This document shows positions 42,309-51,095 of a stretch of 64,000 bases of DNA, in pieces (the stretch's first letter is position 1; each line of letters starts with the position of its first letter). Below the pieces are notes generated by a model. That model did not search any database. It was not told the origin of the DNA and saw only the letters and a program-made list of their open reading frames with translations. The DNA comes from Apibacter raozihei (GTDB lineage: Bacteria; Bacteroidota; Bacteroidia; Flavobacteriales; Weeksellaceae), in assembly GCF_004014855.1 (NCBI RefSeq), contig NZ_CP034930.1, positions 2,585,716 to 2,649,715 of the forward strand, read 5' to 3'. The position numbers and the translations under genes were made by a program.

Positions 42309-43034
42309 TTAAGAAAGACTTTGTTGATATGCATTTTGCAGCTTATCTAAAAATATACAAAGTTTTTCATTCATTTCATTGTAATTATAACTTCGAATTT
42401 CTTCTGGCTTTTGAACCCAGGCATAAGTATTTTGTGTTTCTAAAAAGTCTTTTTCTTCAGCAATAAGAAGCTCCATTACTTCAGAAGTAAATTCCATATG
42501 GCATTGAAATCCATACACTAAAGGAGTATAAGAAACAATTTGTCGGGGACATCCGTTACTAACTGCAAGTATTTTACTTTGAGCGGTTAATCCGGGCATA
42601 TCATTATGCCAGTGTCCTACCGGAAGAAAGTTTCCGAAATGAGCTACTTTTTCATCTTTTTTTCCATCCTCTGTAAGTTGAATAGGAAATACACCTATTT
42701 CTTTTTCCGGACTATGTTCAAAACGAGCTCCTAAAGCTTCACCTATAAGCTGAGAACCTAAGCATATGCCTACAACAGCCTTGCCTGCATCTATACATTT
42801 TCTTATAAAAGATATTTCAGCTTTTGAGTCAAAATGAGAACATTCTTCAAGAGTAGTTGCCGGATCCTGTGGTCCTCCTAAAACAATTAACATATCTATA
42901 TTTTCAACAGATTCAGGAAGCAGATCCTTTTCAAATACTTTTGAGAATTGAAACGTATGATTTTTATCTTGCGCCCATTGTAAATATGCTCCGGGAGCTT
43001 CAAAAGTTTCGTGCTGTATAAAATGTAAATTCAT
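42309..43034 (-). CDS. Class I glutamine amidotransferase-like protein
   Basis: 241 residues. The nucleophile elbow is VVGICLGSQLIGEALGA, and the His-Glu pair lies in YGFQCHMEFTSE. The opening MNLHFIQHETFEAPGAYLQW and the LIVLGGPQDP loop are those of stand-alone GMP-synthase-like amidotransferases, some of which act on gamma-glutamyl compounds. No synthetase partner is adjacent, so the acceptor of ammonia is unknown. It is a single-gene unit. Confidence 0.88.
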   Translation of the reverse strand: MNLHFIQHETFEAPGAYLQWAQDKNHTFQFSKVFEKDLLPESVENIDMLIVLGGPQDPATTLEECSHFDSKAEISFIRKCIDAGKAVVGICLGSQLIGEALGARFEHSPEKEIGVFPIQLTEDGKKDEKVAHFGNFLPVGHWHNDMPGLTAQSKILAVSNGCPRQIVSYTPLVYGFQCHMEFTSEVMELLIAEEKDFLETQNTYAWVQKPEEIRSYNYNEMNEKLCIFLDKLQNAYQQSLS

Positions 43035-43055
43035 GTCAGGTAAAAATTAAGAATA

Positions 43056-43063
43056 CAAAGGTA
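43056..43063 (-). promoter_or_regulatory. -7 box of the amidotransferase gene
   Basis: On the minus strand TACCTTTG matches TAnnTTTG, 21 bases before the start codon. Confidence 0.5.
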
Positions 43064-43192
43064 TTAATTTCTAAATATTTTGAAATATAATATAAAAAAT
43101 TCCCTTGATTGTAATTATAGGTTGTTATGTTATTGCACTTTACTTTAATAATTAATTATATTTTAGAAGTAGTTGCTATTTATGACAGAACA

Positions 43193-44539
43193 TTACTTGT
43201 AATTGATCATTTTTTTTACTGCCAGAACATGTTTACATGGCCCTCTTTCTCCCTGATATTTAGTATACCACTCGCAGGTACATCGTTCACTGCTCTTATC
43301 CAGTAATATCGTATGTCTTATATCACTTCCTTCAACATATGCCTTAATTTTTCCTTCTACATTGCTTATTATTTCTACTTTTTGATCGGCAATTAACTTT
43401 TCAGCTCCTTTTATTCTCGGATTTAATTTGATTATGCGGTCAGGGTTGAAGGGCAGACGTCGGTAAAAGAATTGGTTTTCGTCAAGATCAAATCCTAGTA
43501 AACCCATAGCGGTCAATTTACCTGTAAGTCTGTCTACCTTATCGAAATCTAAATTTTCTGCAATCGCAAATTGTACAGGATTAAAAGATTGGTTGGCATA
43601 TGAATAATTATCCATAGCCTGTATCCAATGTTCCGGCAAATCATTCAGCAAAAAATCAAGCACTGCTCCTTCACCCGAAAATCCCCGCCAGGAAATTCGG
43701 GATAAGGTTAAGCTGAAGCGTATGGATCCAAAATAAAGCTGCCAGGTAGTAGACTGCATGCTGGAGTGGGAAAATATCTGTAAACAATCAATATAGGGAA
43801 GAAGCGGTTCCAACAATCGCAAACGGTGTAAGCCACCGACACAGACTCCGCTGATAGATTTTGCAGGAGAAAAAACAGGTAAATTACCTCTAATACTAAG
43901 ATAATAATCTGTTTTTATTATTCCTTTAGGAATATCGCGAAATAATTGCTGAGCCTGTACCCGGTTTAAAGTAAACGATTTTTCTGATTTCGAAAGGTAG
44001 ATCTGAACTGAGCTCAATCCTCGGATCCACTTGTCAGGCAGTGGTACCTTACGCTCTACTATGTGCTCATTGTCTATATGTATTCCCACTTCCTTTTGGC
44101 CTACAGACATCATCAATTTAGCATCTGAACGAAGACTGTTTAAAGCGGTAAGTATGGGCGGGTTAAAATCAACATTAGTAGTGCCGTTTTCCAGAAATTC
44201 TCCATCCAGTGCATCGGGCAAAACATCTACCCGCGCATATACACCTGCACATTGTGAGAAACCTTCAAAACGTATACGTTCATTACCGGCTGTTACTATA
44301 GGATCTTTGATAAGGGCCAGTTGTGCAGGCGTTAAACTATAGTTTGATTTTACAACGTTAGACAGAGTGACCAGGCAGCGGGAGATGATGAAAGGATTTC
44401 GGATAGTACCCCAGAAATAACAGGGAGCCTCGCTGTTTTTTTGTATTTCACTATATTTTGAAAGGAAAAGTTCATCCTTACCCGATTTTTGTATAACGCT
44501 GGAAGGAAATGCATATTTATATATTAAACTATCATCCAT
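43193..44539 (-). CDS. SWIM zinc-finger protein
   Basis: 448 residues. The only recognised domain is a C-terminal SWIM finger, CTCEWYTKYQGERGPCKH (C420, C422, C435, H437; CxC...CxH), expected to bind nucleic acid or protein. The rest is a mixed alpha/beta region without known motifs; two segments (about 205-290) could be beta-propeller or nuclease-like but I cannot assign them. The start is 4 bases after the stop of the large DUF6493-like gene, so the two proteins are made together. SWIM and HEAT-like proteins are paired like this in several bacterial groups, often near MoxR ATPases, which are not seen here. Confidence 0.8.
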   Translation of the reverse strand: MDDSLIYKYAFPSSVIQKSGKDELFLSKYSEIQKNSEAPCYFWGTIRNPFIISRCLVTLSNVVKSNYSLTPAQLALIKDPIVTAGNERIRFEGFSQCAGVYARVDVLPDALDGEFLENGTTNVDFNPPILTALNSLRSDAKLMMSVGQKEVGIHIDNEHIVERKVPLPDKWIRGLSSVQIYLSKSEKSFTLNRVQAQQLFRDIPKGIIKTDYYLSIRGNLPVFSPAKSISGVCVGGLHRLRLLEPLLPYIDCLQIFSHSSMQSTTWQLYFGSIRFSLTLSRISWRGFSGEGAVLDFLLNDLPEHWIQAMDNYSYANQSFNPVQFAIAENLDFDKVDRLTGKLTAMGLLGFDLDENQFFYRRLPFNPDRIIKLNPRIKGAEKLIADQKVEIISNVEGKIKAYVEGSDIRHTILLDKSSERCTCEWYTKYQGERGPCKHVLAVKKMINYK

Positions 44540-44543
44540 GCGT

Positions 44544-47297
44544 TTATTGTTTTAAAATTTCCAGTATTACCTTCTTACAGTTTTTTTCATCTTTCCAGGC
44601 ATCCAGCTTTTCGGTTATACCTGATTTTTGATTGGCAATCAATAACAACTCTTTATATATTTCCAGTAATTTCCTTATGTTAGTATAAGGTTCTGAAGTT
44701 TCCAACAATATATTTTCGATTAAACAGATTAATTCTTTATCATGCACGGAACTAATATTTAGAAGCATGTCTAGTGCATCTGTTAAACGCTTTACCGGTA
44801 ACCATCCGTTTGTATTTAACCTGCCTAATTCTTTTCCTAATTTACTACTGTCCAGCTTCTGTTGCTGTACATATTCAACCCACAGAGAAGAAACAATGTC
44901 CCGCGCTGTTTTATTTGGATATAACCAACTGTGAGCCAGGAAATGATAATTAAAATCAAAATCATTAATACCTGTAGTTTGTAAGATCTGTAGCATCGAA
45001 CATACATCTACTAAAACATCGGATGATGAAGAGGTAGGATCATTTAAAGAGTTTAAAATATGCACCTCGAGTAAGGTCTTGTTGTGCGGCATAGACAACC
45101 CTAAATGGTATGCATCATTTTTGCGTAAAGGATCGCATATTTTTTTAGGGATTAAATATTCCATGTATAAGGTAGATTTACCGGCAGATAGGGTATAATA
45201 GGGAAGTTTTATTTTATATTTTTTTTCTTTAACAAGTACTTCCCACTTCAGGTGATCTGTAAAATAGTCATCATTTAAATAATCATATCCCCATTCAGAT
45301 TTCATTTTAGGAATTTTATTCGGATTTCGTGTAAGGGCAGCTGTCATCCACCAGGCTGAATGTTCTACCTGATTAGGTTCATCCAGGGTAGAATCCAATA
45401 AAAAAAGTATCAGATCTTTCAATTCACCGGTAAGTTTTTTCTGAGCCATTTCTATATATGCAGAAGCATTTTCGAGGCAGCAACGCTGAATAGCCAGCTG
45501 CAAATCAAAACTAAACGGTTCTTCTTTTTTGTGCTGATATTCTGCCAGACGACTGATCAGTGCAGAAGGTTCAATCCAATGAGGAGTATGAGTTGGTGTT
45601 GATAACAGGGGCAGAACAATTCCTTTTTTAAGTTGTTCGTATACCCGCATATAGATATGAATCAAGGGAGTTAAATATGATTGTACGAATCTGGTTTTCA
45701 GACTAGTTAAATCCGGAACCTTTGAATTTACTACTATAGCTTTAATTTTAGCAGTATTTTCCGGATACTGTTCTATCAAATATTTCGCATAGCTAATTAA
45801 AAATGAAGCAGCTACATTATCTATTCGTCCATAGTTTTGGTTCATAAAAGCTTTTACAGCTATTTTTAATGCCGAAGCTAACAAATCAGGATCTTTAATT
45901 ATCTCATCCTTAAATTTTTGTATATATACGGGTAACCAAAAGATATGCCAGGGTTCATTATTTTCAAAAACCTGATTGATGAAAAACTGAAATTCATCTA
46001 AAGTTGTTATTTCTTCAATTTGTGAATGATGACTTATGAATTTAGGCATTCCGGAAGGTTGAATTTCAACATTCTCTTCATCGTCCGGGTTGACTGATGT
46101 TATTTCTAACAATTCCTGAAGCTGAGGTTTGACTGATGACAAAATATAATCGGTATATGGAGATAATTTTGTTTTAAGAACTGTAGGGTTACCATAGCTG
46201 ATAAGTAGCTTGGCCAAACGCTTCTGAATGCTTTCATCCCGGGAAATGAATCCGTTTCCCAAGGCCTCACAAATTTTTTCTGAACAGCCTTTTTTATTTT
46301 TTAACAAATATTCGGCAAGATCCAGAGAACTTTTTACGATAGCTTTGGTTGGAGAGGACAATAAGTTGGGAAGATAAAAAAGAAATGCATCGAAATCAAA
46401 TTCAAAATATTCTTTGATGCTTTTACTATAATTAAGCACTATTCCAACGACACTTGTCTGTGGAGAGCTTAATGCCGGCCATAAATGTTCCTGAAGCTGT
46501 ATCAATTCCGAAGGAGTAGGATGTAATGCATTAAAAAGTTTGAAAAACCATCCGGATAAGGTTTTATTAAATCCCTGGTTGGCCGTCTTTACACATTCTG
46601 CTAATATTCTTAGTCTGTCCGTTTGCTTATTTTCCACTAGCAGCTTAATAGCTTTTATCCAATCATTTTCAGGATTCTCCATTCCATAATATATTTCTGG
46701 ATGGTTAATATCGGTTTTGTATTGAAATAAATACCAGATATGTTCTTTCAAAGTAATTGGATATTGTAATAAACGTTCGGGGTGAAAAGTATGTTGAATA
46801 GTTTGGTTGGGATGATACTGATAGATATAACGAACCAGATTATGAGAAATAAGCTCAGGTGAAGGTTTTACATATCCTTTGTCCGTCCAGTGTATTATCT
46901 CATCGTAAGTAACTGCTTCAAAATTATCCGTTTTATTCAGATATGTATCTATCCAGTCGGGACAGTACCAGCATAAAACATCCTCAATTCTGATCTTTTT
47001 CATTAACTCGCCCTGCGTATACTCATGAAATTTAATGAACCCGGACGAAAGGTAACTCAGGTATATGTAGTTGCGAACATAATCACTATAATTGAAACAA
47101 ACAAATGCAGCAATGGAAAGTATAACAAAAGTATCGTTATTTCTTTTATCAGTTTCTTCCTGTGCATTTTTAATACTCTGCCTGATTGGTTTAGCTAATG
47201 TTTTACGTTCTTCAAGGGTTAAACTTTTTAAAAAAGGAATAATTTCAAAAACTTTTTTTTCTTCCAGTATTATAAAGAACTTTTCTTTGTGTAGCAT
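44544..47297 (-). CDS. Large DUF6493-like helical-repeat protein
   Basis: 917 residues, no signal peptide and no membrane segment. The sequence is mostly alpha-helical with HEAT-like stretches (for example FLFYLPNLLSSPTKAIVKSS and ESIQKRLAKLLISYGNPTVL). It has several charged, Trp-containing loops. I believe it belongs to the Bacteroidota family DUF6493, but no catalytic motif is visible. It is translated immediately before the SWIM protein, and the two are probably partners in one complex. Whether they act in defence, RNA metabolism or regulation cannot be told from sequence. Confidence 0.7.
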   Translation of the reverse strand: MLHKEKFFIILEEKKVFEIIPFLKSLTLEERKTLAKPIRQSIKNAQEETDKRNNDTFVILSIAAFVCFNYSDYVRNYIYLSYLSSGFIKFHEYTQGELMKKIRIEDVLCWYCPDWIDTYLNKTDNFEAVTYDEIIHWTDKGYVKPSPELISHNLVRYIYQYHPNQTIQHTFHPERLLQYPITLKEHIWYLFQYKTDINHPEIYYGMENPENDWIKAIKLLVENKQTDRLRILAECVKTANQGFNKTLSGWFFKLFNALHPTPSELIQLQEHLWPALSSPQTSVVGIVLNYSKSIKEYFEFDFDAFLFYLPNLLSSPTKAIVKSSLDLAEYLLKNKKGCSEKICEALGNGFISRDESIQKRLAKLLISYGNPTVLKTKLSPYTDYILSSVKPQLQELLEITSVNPDDEENVEIQPSGMPKFISHHSQIEEITTLDEFQFFINQVFENNEPWHIFWLPVYIQKFKDEIIKDPDLLASALKIAVKAFMNQNYGRIDNVAASFLISYAKYLIEQYPENTAKIKAIVVNSKVPDLTSLKTRFVQSYLTPLIHIYMRVYEQLKKGIVLPLLSTPTHTPHWIEPSALISRLAEYQHKKEEPFSFDLQLAIQRCCLENASAYIEMAQKKLTGELKDLILFLLDSTLDEPNQVEHSAWWMTAALTRNPNKIPKMKSEWGYDYLNDDYFTDHLKWEVLVKEKKYKIKLPYYTLSAGKSTLYMEYLIPKKICDPLRKNDAYHLGLSMPHNKTLLEVHILNSLNDPTSSSSDVLVDVCSMLQILQTTGINDFDFNYHFLAHSWLYPNKTARDIVSSLWVEYVQQQKLDSSKLGKELGRLNTNGWLPVKRLTDALDMLLNISSVHDKELICLIENILLETSEPYTNIRKLLEIYKELLLIANQKSGITEKLDAWKDEKNCKKVILEILKQ

Positions 47298-47313
47298 AGT
47301 ATTTACATTTTAA

Positions 47314-47321
47314 CAAATATA
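47314..47321 (-). promoter_or_regulatory. -7 box of the DUF6493-SWIM operon
   Basis: On the minus strand TATATTTG matches TAnnTTTG, 16 bases before the start codon at 47297. Confidence 0.55.
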
Positions 47322-47430
47322 AACAAAATAGAGGGCGAAAAAATATGTATAATGTAAAGAGGATCTAATTTCAGAAATTAAAATCATTATTTAAATGAAT
47401 CAATTGATCTGTAAACTTTTATATTTAAAA

Positions 47431-47464
47431 AAAGTTCTTGAACTATACAAGATTCAAGAACTTT
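47431..47464 (-). terminator. Terminator after the lipoprotein hydrolase gene
   Basis: A perfect 12-bp inverted repeat (47431-47442 with 47453-47464, 10-nt loop) is followed on the minus strand by a T run. It lies about 70 bases past the hydrolase stop codon. Confidence 0.75.
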
Positions 47465-47532
47465 CTTATTTAACTTTTAGCGGCATGATAAAGGCTTTAT
47501 ATATCACATATCAACCTAAGTAAACAATTTGT

Positions 47533-48582
47533 TTATTTTAAATTAGTTTTAAAAAAGGTTGCTAATACATCAAAAGGAATAATATCTACTCTATCGTATA
47601 AGTCCACATGAACCGCATTAGGAATAATCATAAGCTTTTTGGGGTCCTTAAGGTTCTTGTAAGCATCTTCACTGAAATAACGGGAGTGTGCATTTTCTCC
47701 TGCTATAAGCAGCACCGGTCGCGGGGCTATTTCTTTACTATAGGTTAACAATGGAAAGTTCATAAAGGAAAATGCATTCGTAGCTGCCCAGGCTCCGTTG
47801 GAATTAATAGAACGCTCATGAAAACCTCGGGGTGTGCGATAATAATCAAAATACTCTTTAACAAATTGAGGTTCATCTCCATTTAACTTTTCTGCATTGG
47901 CACGAGGTGCCAATTTATAAGTTCCGGATTCTGCATCTTCCCAGCGTTGCCTGCTCATTTGTTCTAAAAGTAGGGTACGTTCCTGCTCAGTCATTTGATC
48001 ATAATATCCGTTAGACATAACTCTTGACATATCATACATGCTGGTGGTAGCTACTGCCTTTATCCGTTTATCTACCGCAGTGGCATTCAGGGCAAAACCT
48101 CCGAATCCGCAAATGCCGATAATTCCGACTCTATTTCGATCAACCATTTTCTGGATACCCAGAAAATCTACCGCAGCACTAAAATCTTCCGTATTGATAT
48201 CCGGTGAAGCTACATTGCGGGGTTCGCCACCGCTTTCTCCTGTGTACGAGGGATCAAATGCCAATACGGCAAATCCTCGCTCTGCCATCTGATTTGCATA
48301 CAGCCCGGACGATTGTTCTTTGACGGCTCCAAACGGCCCGCTAATTGCCAGAGCAGGTAGCTTTTTGCCGGAATTATATTCTTTAGGTAAATATAAATCA
48401 CCTGTCAGACTGATTCCGTAACGGTTTTCAAAAGTTACTTTTTTACGTGTTACTTGATCACTCAATGTAAAAGTATAATGTTCTTTTTCTTCTGTCTGTT
48501 TCATAATTTCTTTTTGTTTGTTTTGCTGGCAGGCTCCAAATGTTTGTATTACAACTGCCAATACGAATATCAGTTTCTTCAT
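47533..48582 (-). CDS. Lipoprotein alpha/beta hydrolase, paralogue of 36295-37230
   Basis: 349 residues. The signal ends in a lipobox (TFGAC, Cys about 18), so it should be membrane anchored in the periplasm. The hydrolase body has ISGPFGAVKEQSSGLYANQM, FDPSYTGESGGEPRN, the nucleophile region GIIGICGFGGFALNA and the final His in PNAVHVDLYDR. The pattern matches the cytoplasmic protein encoded at 36295, so the window carries secreted and cytoplasmic versions of one enzyme family. The substrate is unknown; ester or lactone hydrolysis is likely. Confidence 0.87.
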   Translation of the reverse strand: MKKLIFVLAVVIQTFGACQQNKQKEIMKQTEEKEHYTFTLSDQVTRKKVTFENRYGISLTGDLYLPKEYNSGKKLPALAISGPFGAVKEQSSGLYANQMAERGFAVLAFDPSYTGESGGEPRNVASPDINTEDFSAAVDFLGIQKMVDRNRVGIIGICGFGGFALNATAVDKRIKAVATTSMYDMSRVMSNGYYDQMTEQERTLLLEQMSRQRWEDAESGTYKLAPRANAEKLNGDEPQFVKEYFDYYRTPRGFHERSINSNGAWAATNAFSFMNFPLLTYSKEIAPRPVLLIAGENAHSRYFSEDAYKNLKDPKKLMIIPNAVHVDLYDRVDIIPFDVLATFFKTNLK

Positions 48583-48703
48583 TATCTATTTACTTATTTA
48601 CAGGGTAAAAGTATAAATTGTTACAGGTAAAGGCTTTGTTATAAAGCTCAATGTTTTTTGTTTGTAAGCTCAGTAATACTAAAAGCCTGTTATTTTTTAT
48701 GAA

Positions 48704-48711
48704 TATATTTG
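48704..48711 (+). promoter_or_regulatory. -7 box four bases before the TPM gene start
   Basis: TATATTTG matches TAnnTTTG and is followed after four bases (TCAG) by ATG at 48716. The spacing is the same as at 31723-31735 and again predicts a leaderless transcript. Confidence 0.5.
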
Positions 48712-48715
48712 TCAG

Positions 48716-49243
48716 ATGTTTAATAATCAGGTTTTATTTCTTACAGTATGTATGTTCCTTTTTACAGGCTTTTGTCCGCAGATGCCTTTGCATTTAAATC
48801 AGGTTCAGGATCAAGAAGGTGTTTTTACGGACAGCGAAAAAAATAAACTGGAAATTCAATTAAAAGCCTACAGCAACCGCCAGCATTTTTTTGTTTCAGT
48901 AGTTACCACGGAAAATATTGCACCTTACAAGAACATACTGAGTTATGCTGCAAATTTGGGCAATCAACCGGAATATGAAAAAACTGAGGTAGTGATTGCT
49001 ATAAGCAAAAAGCGTCGTTTGATAGCTATTGCTACTTCCCGAAGATTGGAAAAGATTCTTACTGATTCTATTTGTAAACAAGTACTGGATTCAGTGTTTA
49101 TACCTCATTTTAAAAAAGATGAGTATTTTACAGGGGTTTACAATGGTGTAAAGTCTTTACTGATCCATAGAAACCGTATAAATAAAAAGAATCAGGCTGT
49201 TTTGCATGTTGAAAATCAGATCATAAATTCCTCCAGGATATAA
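48716..49243 (+). CDS. TPM domain protein with signal peptide
   Basis: 175 residues. A signal peptide (about 1-21) is followed by a single TPM (DUF477) domain: VQDQEGVFTDSEKNKLEIQL, VSVVTTENIAPYK, TEVVIAISKKRRLIAIATSR and the closing FIPHFKKDEYFTGVYNGVKS. TPM domains occur in thylakoid and bacterial periplasmic proteins linked to membrane-protein repair or quality control, and some have phosphatase activity. This one lacks the usual C-terminal membrane anchor and glycine-rich tail, so it should be free in the periplasm. Confidence 0.8.
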   Translation: MFNNQVLFLTVCMFLFTGFCPQMPLHLNQVQDQEGVFTDSEKNKLEIQLKAYSNRQHFFVSVVTTENIAPYKNILSYAANLGNQPEYEKTEVVIAISKKRRLIAIATSRRLEKILTDSICKQVLDSVFIPHFKKDEYFTGVYNGVKSLLIHRNRINKKNQAVLHVENQIINSSRI

Positions 49244-49365
49244 TATCCGACAGAAAATTTCGTAGAATTTTTTGATTTAAAAAAGACACCGTGTTCATTA
49301 TTTATCAGCTATGTTTAAATTCAAATGTTTTAATTAATTTCAAAATAAATAAAAATACTTCATAT

Positions 49366-49384
49366 TACGCATAAACACTGCGTA
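49366..49384. promoter_or_regulatory. TACGCA/TGCGTA dyad upstream of the tRNA-like RNA
   Basis: A perfect 6-bp inverted repeat with a 7-nt spacer lies 46 bases before the RNA. A near-match to the -7 box (TTATTTTG, 49394-49401, one mismatch) follows it, so the dyad may be the operator of the RNA's promoter. Confidence 0.35.
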
Positions 49385-49430
49385 CTTAAACTCTTATTTT
49401 GCATAATCATTCAACAACGATAACCTAAAC

Positions 49431-49633
49431 ACCCTTGTAGCTTAAAAGGATAAAGCTGCGGAAAAAGTTGTAACGTCACCGTGAAGTGTATGGATATTCC
49501 CGTTGCCGGCCTGTGCGCTGCAACGGGTAGACTTTGCAGAAGCACCGAAAGTAGTAATATAAGTAGGGAAGCGCATTTAGAGCCATACTGCCCCGATATA
49601 CGGGGAATGTGAGTTCGAATCTCATCAAGGGTA
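49431..49633 (+). ncRNA. tRNA-like structured RNA with a pseudoknotted insert instead of an anticodon arm
   Basis: Acceptor: ACCCTTG (49431-49437) pairs perfectly with CAAGGGT (49626-49632), then a discriminator A. D arm: T8 and A9 equivalents, stem GCTT/AAGC (49440-49443 with 49453-49456), loop with GG at 49448-49449. T arm: GTGAG/CTCAT (49609-49613 with 49621-49625) around the canonical loop TTCGAAT. Where the anticodon arm should be, about 150 bases are inserted. Inside: CCCGTTGC/GCAACGGG hairpin (49499-49506 with 49520-49527), whose loop word TGCGCT (49514-49519) pairs with AGCGCA (49570-49575) as a pseudoknot; GTATGG (49488-49493) with CCATAC (49583-49588); and CCCCG/CGGGG (49591-49595 with 49601-49605). 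No CCA is encoded. The stretch is GC-rich against its surroundings. I recognise no known class. Confidence 0.6.
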
Positions 49634-49647
49634 CAAAAAATTATAGT

Positions 49648-50439
49648 ATGCTATTAGATCATATATATTTAAAAATTACAAAGTCTGATTCAAAACTAAG
49701 CTTTACTACCACCGGAGGTGGAGATTGGGAAGTGTGGGACCGGTTTATTTCTTACGACAATGAGCCTTTATTTCATATCGGCAATATTTGCGGTACTTGC
49801 GCATTTTTTTTCACTCAGATTAAAACAGACCTGGCGGGTAGCTATACCGCTGATAGTGTAAGAAATAATCTGGCCAACGGTATTGAAACTATATCTGATG
49901 ATATATCGAAGCAATTATCTGCGATTATACCTGAGGGTGAATATGAATGTTTATTACTTGAAATACAGCCTTATCAAACCTGCTACAACGGCAAAAGAGA
50001 CTATTTTAAGGAAGAGCAAAATCCTTTATGGGATTATGAAGATGAAACGGATGAAACCGGCGGTATATATTATCGGGGTACGGACAGTGTGATTTCAGAG
50101 CACGAAAAACTGTTTGAGTTTTTTATTCCCTTATACCCACCTTCTTCTTTAGAGGAAAATAGAGTACGGTTTTATCAGGAACAGATTAGAGAAGGAAAAC
50201 AACCCACAGCTCTGGCCCTGGCAGTGGTGGATGCTAAAGAATGTATGACTTACATGGAAATACCGGAAGATGGCATTGTCAGCCATTGGACGTATGCTAA
50301 TTACCTATTAGACGGACATCATAAAATACAGGCTGCCTCCCGTGAAAAAAAATCCATTACCTTGTTATCCTTCATATCTAAGGATGCTTCATTCAAAGTA
50401 GTAGATACATTAGTAGAATTATATAAAAAAAACAACTAA
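49648..50439 (+). CDS. Protein of unknown function downstream of the tRNA-like RNA
   Basis: 263 residues from ATG 49648. A GTG codon at 49609 would add 13 residues but lies inside the T stem of the RNA, so I reject it. No signal peptide. The body starts LLDHIYLKITKSDSKLSFTT and has an acidic middle (about 125-165). Near the C terminus SHWTYANYLLDGHHKIQAAS resembles the nucleotide-binding DGHHR/K box of ParB/sulfiredoxin-fold proteins. It starts only 15 bases after the RNA, so the RNA is probably processed from the same transcript or forms its leader. The stop is one base before the next start. Confidence 0.6.
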   Translation: MLLDHIYLKITKSDSKLSFTTTGGGDWEVWDRFISYDNEPLFHIGNICGTCAFFFTQIKTDLAGSYTADSVRNNLANGIETISDDISKQLSAIIPEGEYECLLLEIQPYQTCYNGKRDYFKEEQNPLWDYEDETDETGGIYYRGTDSVISEHEKLFEFFIPLYPPSSLEENRVRFYQEQIREGKQPTALALAVVDAKECMTYMEIPEDGIVSHWTYANYLLDGHHKIQAASREKKSITLLSFISKDASFKVVDTLVELYKKNN

Positions 50440-50440
50440 C

Positions 50441-51085
50441 ATGAATATAAAACTAATCCCGGTTATTGAAATATTTCGTTCTTCGGATAATATAAAAAGC
50501 CCCGAAAAAGGGCCTTACTGGCTATATCCGGACGAATGGGAGAGGTATAGCGATCAATGCCTTGCAGAGCATGGATTTTCTGAATTGACACCCTATACAA
50601 AGGGTTGCAGTTTCTACGAAATAGCCAAGATTAACGATGCTCATCTATTACTTCAGATAGAATACAAGACTAAAAACTATAGTTTAGATGAAATATATCC
50701 GTTGGATGGAGGATATATTCTGAATGTAAATGGAGAAGATGTATTGTACCCACAATGTTGTGGTGATTTGGCAGATATTGAAGGCTGGATTGATCTTTCT
50801 AATGGTAATAATCATTCATTCTGGCAGGGGCATCCTTGTCCGGCAATTAATATAACTCAAGACAGGATACGGTTTAATCTCAGATCTGAGCTACCACAGG
50901 GCGAATCGTTTGTTCCCACACCTCCCAAAGACGAATTTGAAATTGACCGTTTGGCGTTGAAACTAGCGGTGAATCAGGTGGTGAAAGAACTTCATTCATT
51001 TGCCGAAAAATTGAATTATATGAATACCAACGAACAACTGGGCTTTGAAAACTTATCTAAATTATTGATAGGAGATAATTTTTAA
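50441..51085 (+). CDS. Protein of unknown function, partner of the preceding gene
   Basis: 214 residues, no signal peptide. I do not recognise the family. It is soluble, rich in Tyr, Trp and acidic residues, with segments PEKGPYWLYPDEWERYSDQC, EIYPLDGGYILNVNGEDVLY and a C-terminal helix EIDRLALKLAVNQVVKELHS. The QCCGDL segment and FWQGHPCPAI loop contain Cys and His that might bind metal. The ATG is one base after the stop of the previous gene, so the two are translationally coupled. A terminator follows 11 bases after the stop. Confidence 0.6.
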   Translation: MNIKLIPVIEIFRSSDNIKSPEKGPYWLYPDEWERYSDQCLAEHGFSELTPYTKGCSFYEIAKINDAHLLLQIEYKTKNYSLDEIYPLDGGYILNVNGEDVLYPQCCGDLADIEGWIDLSNGNNHSFWQGHPCPAINITQDRIRFNLRSELPQGESFVPTPPKDEFEIDRLALKLAVNQVVKELHSFAEKLNYMNTNEQLGFENLSKLLIGDNF

Positions 51086-51095
51086 TCTTATAAGT

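Noticed and set aside
49431-49633. tmRNA or a tRNA with a group I intron
   Set aside because: tmRNA has no D stem, starts with a GGGG-type acceptor and is about 350 nt with a tag frame. The insert is too short for a group I intron and lacks its conserved P7 sequences; no matching anticodon stem halves can be joined.
49609-50439. GTG start for the gene after the tRNA-like RNA
   Set aside because: The GTG lies in the T stem of the RNA; the ATG at 49648 is the first start beyond it.
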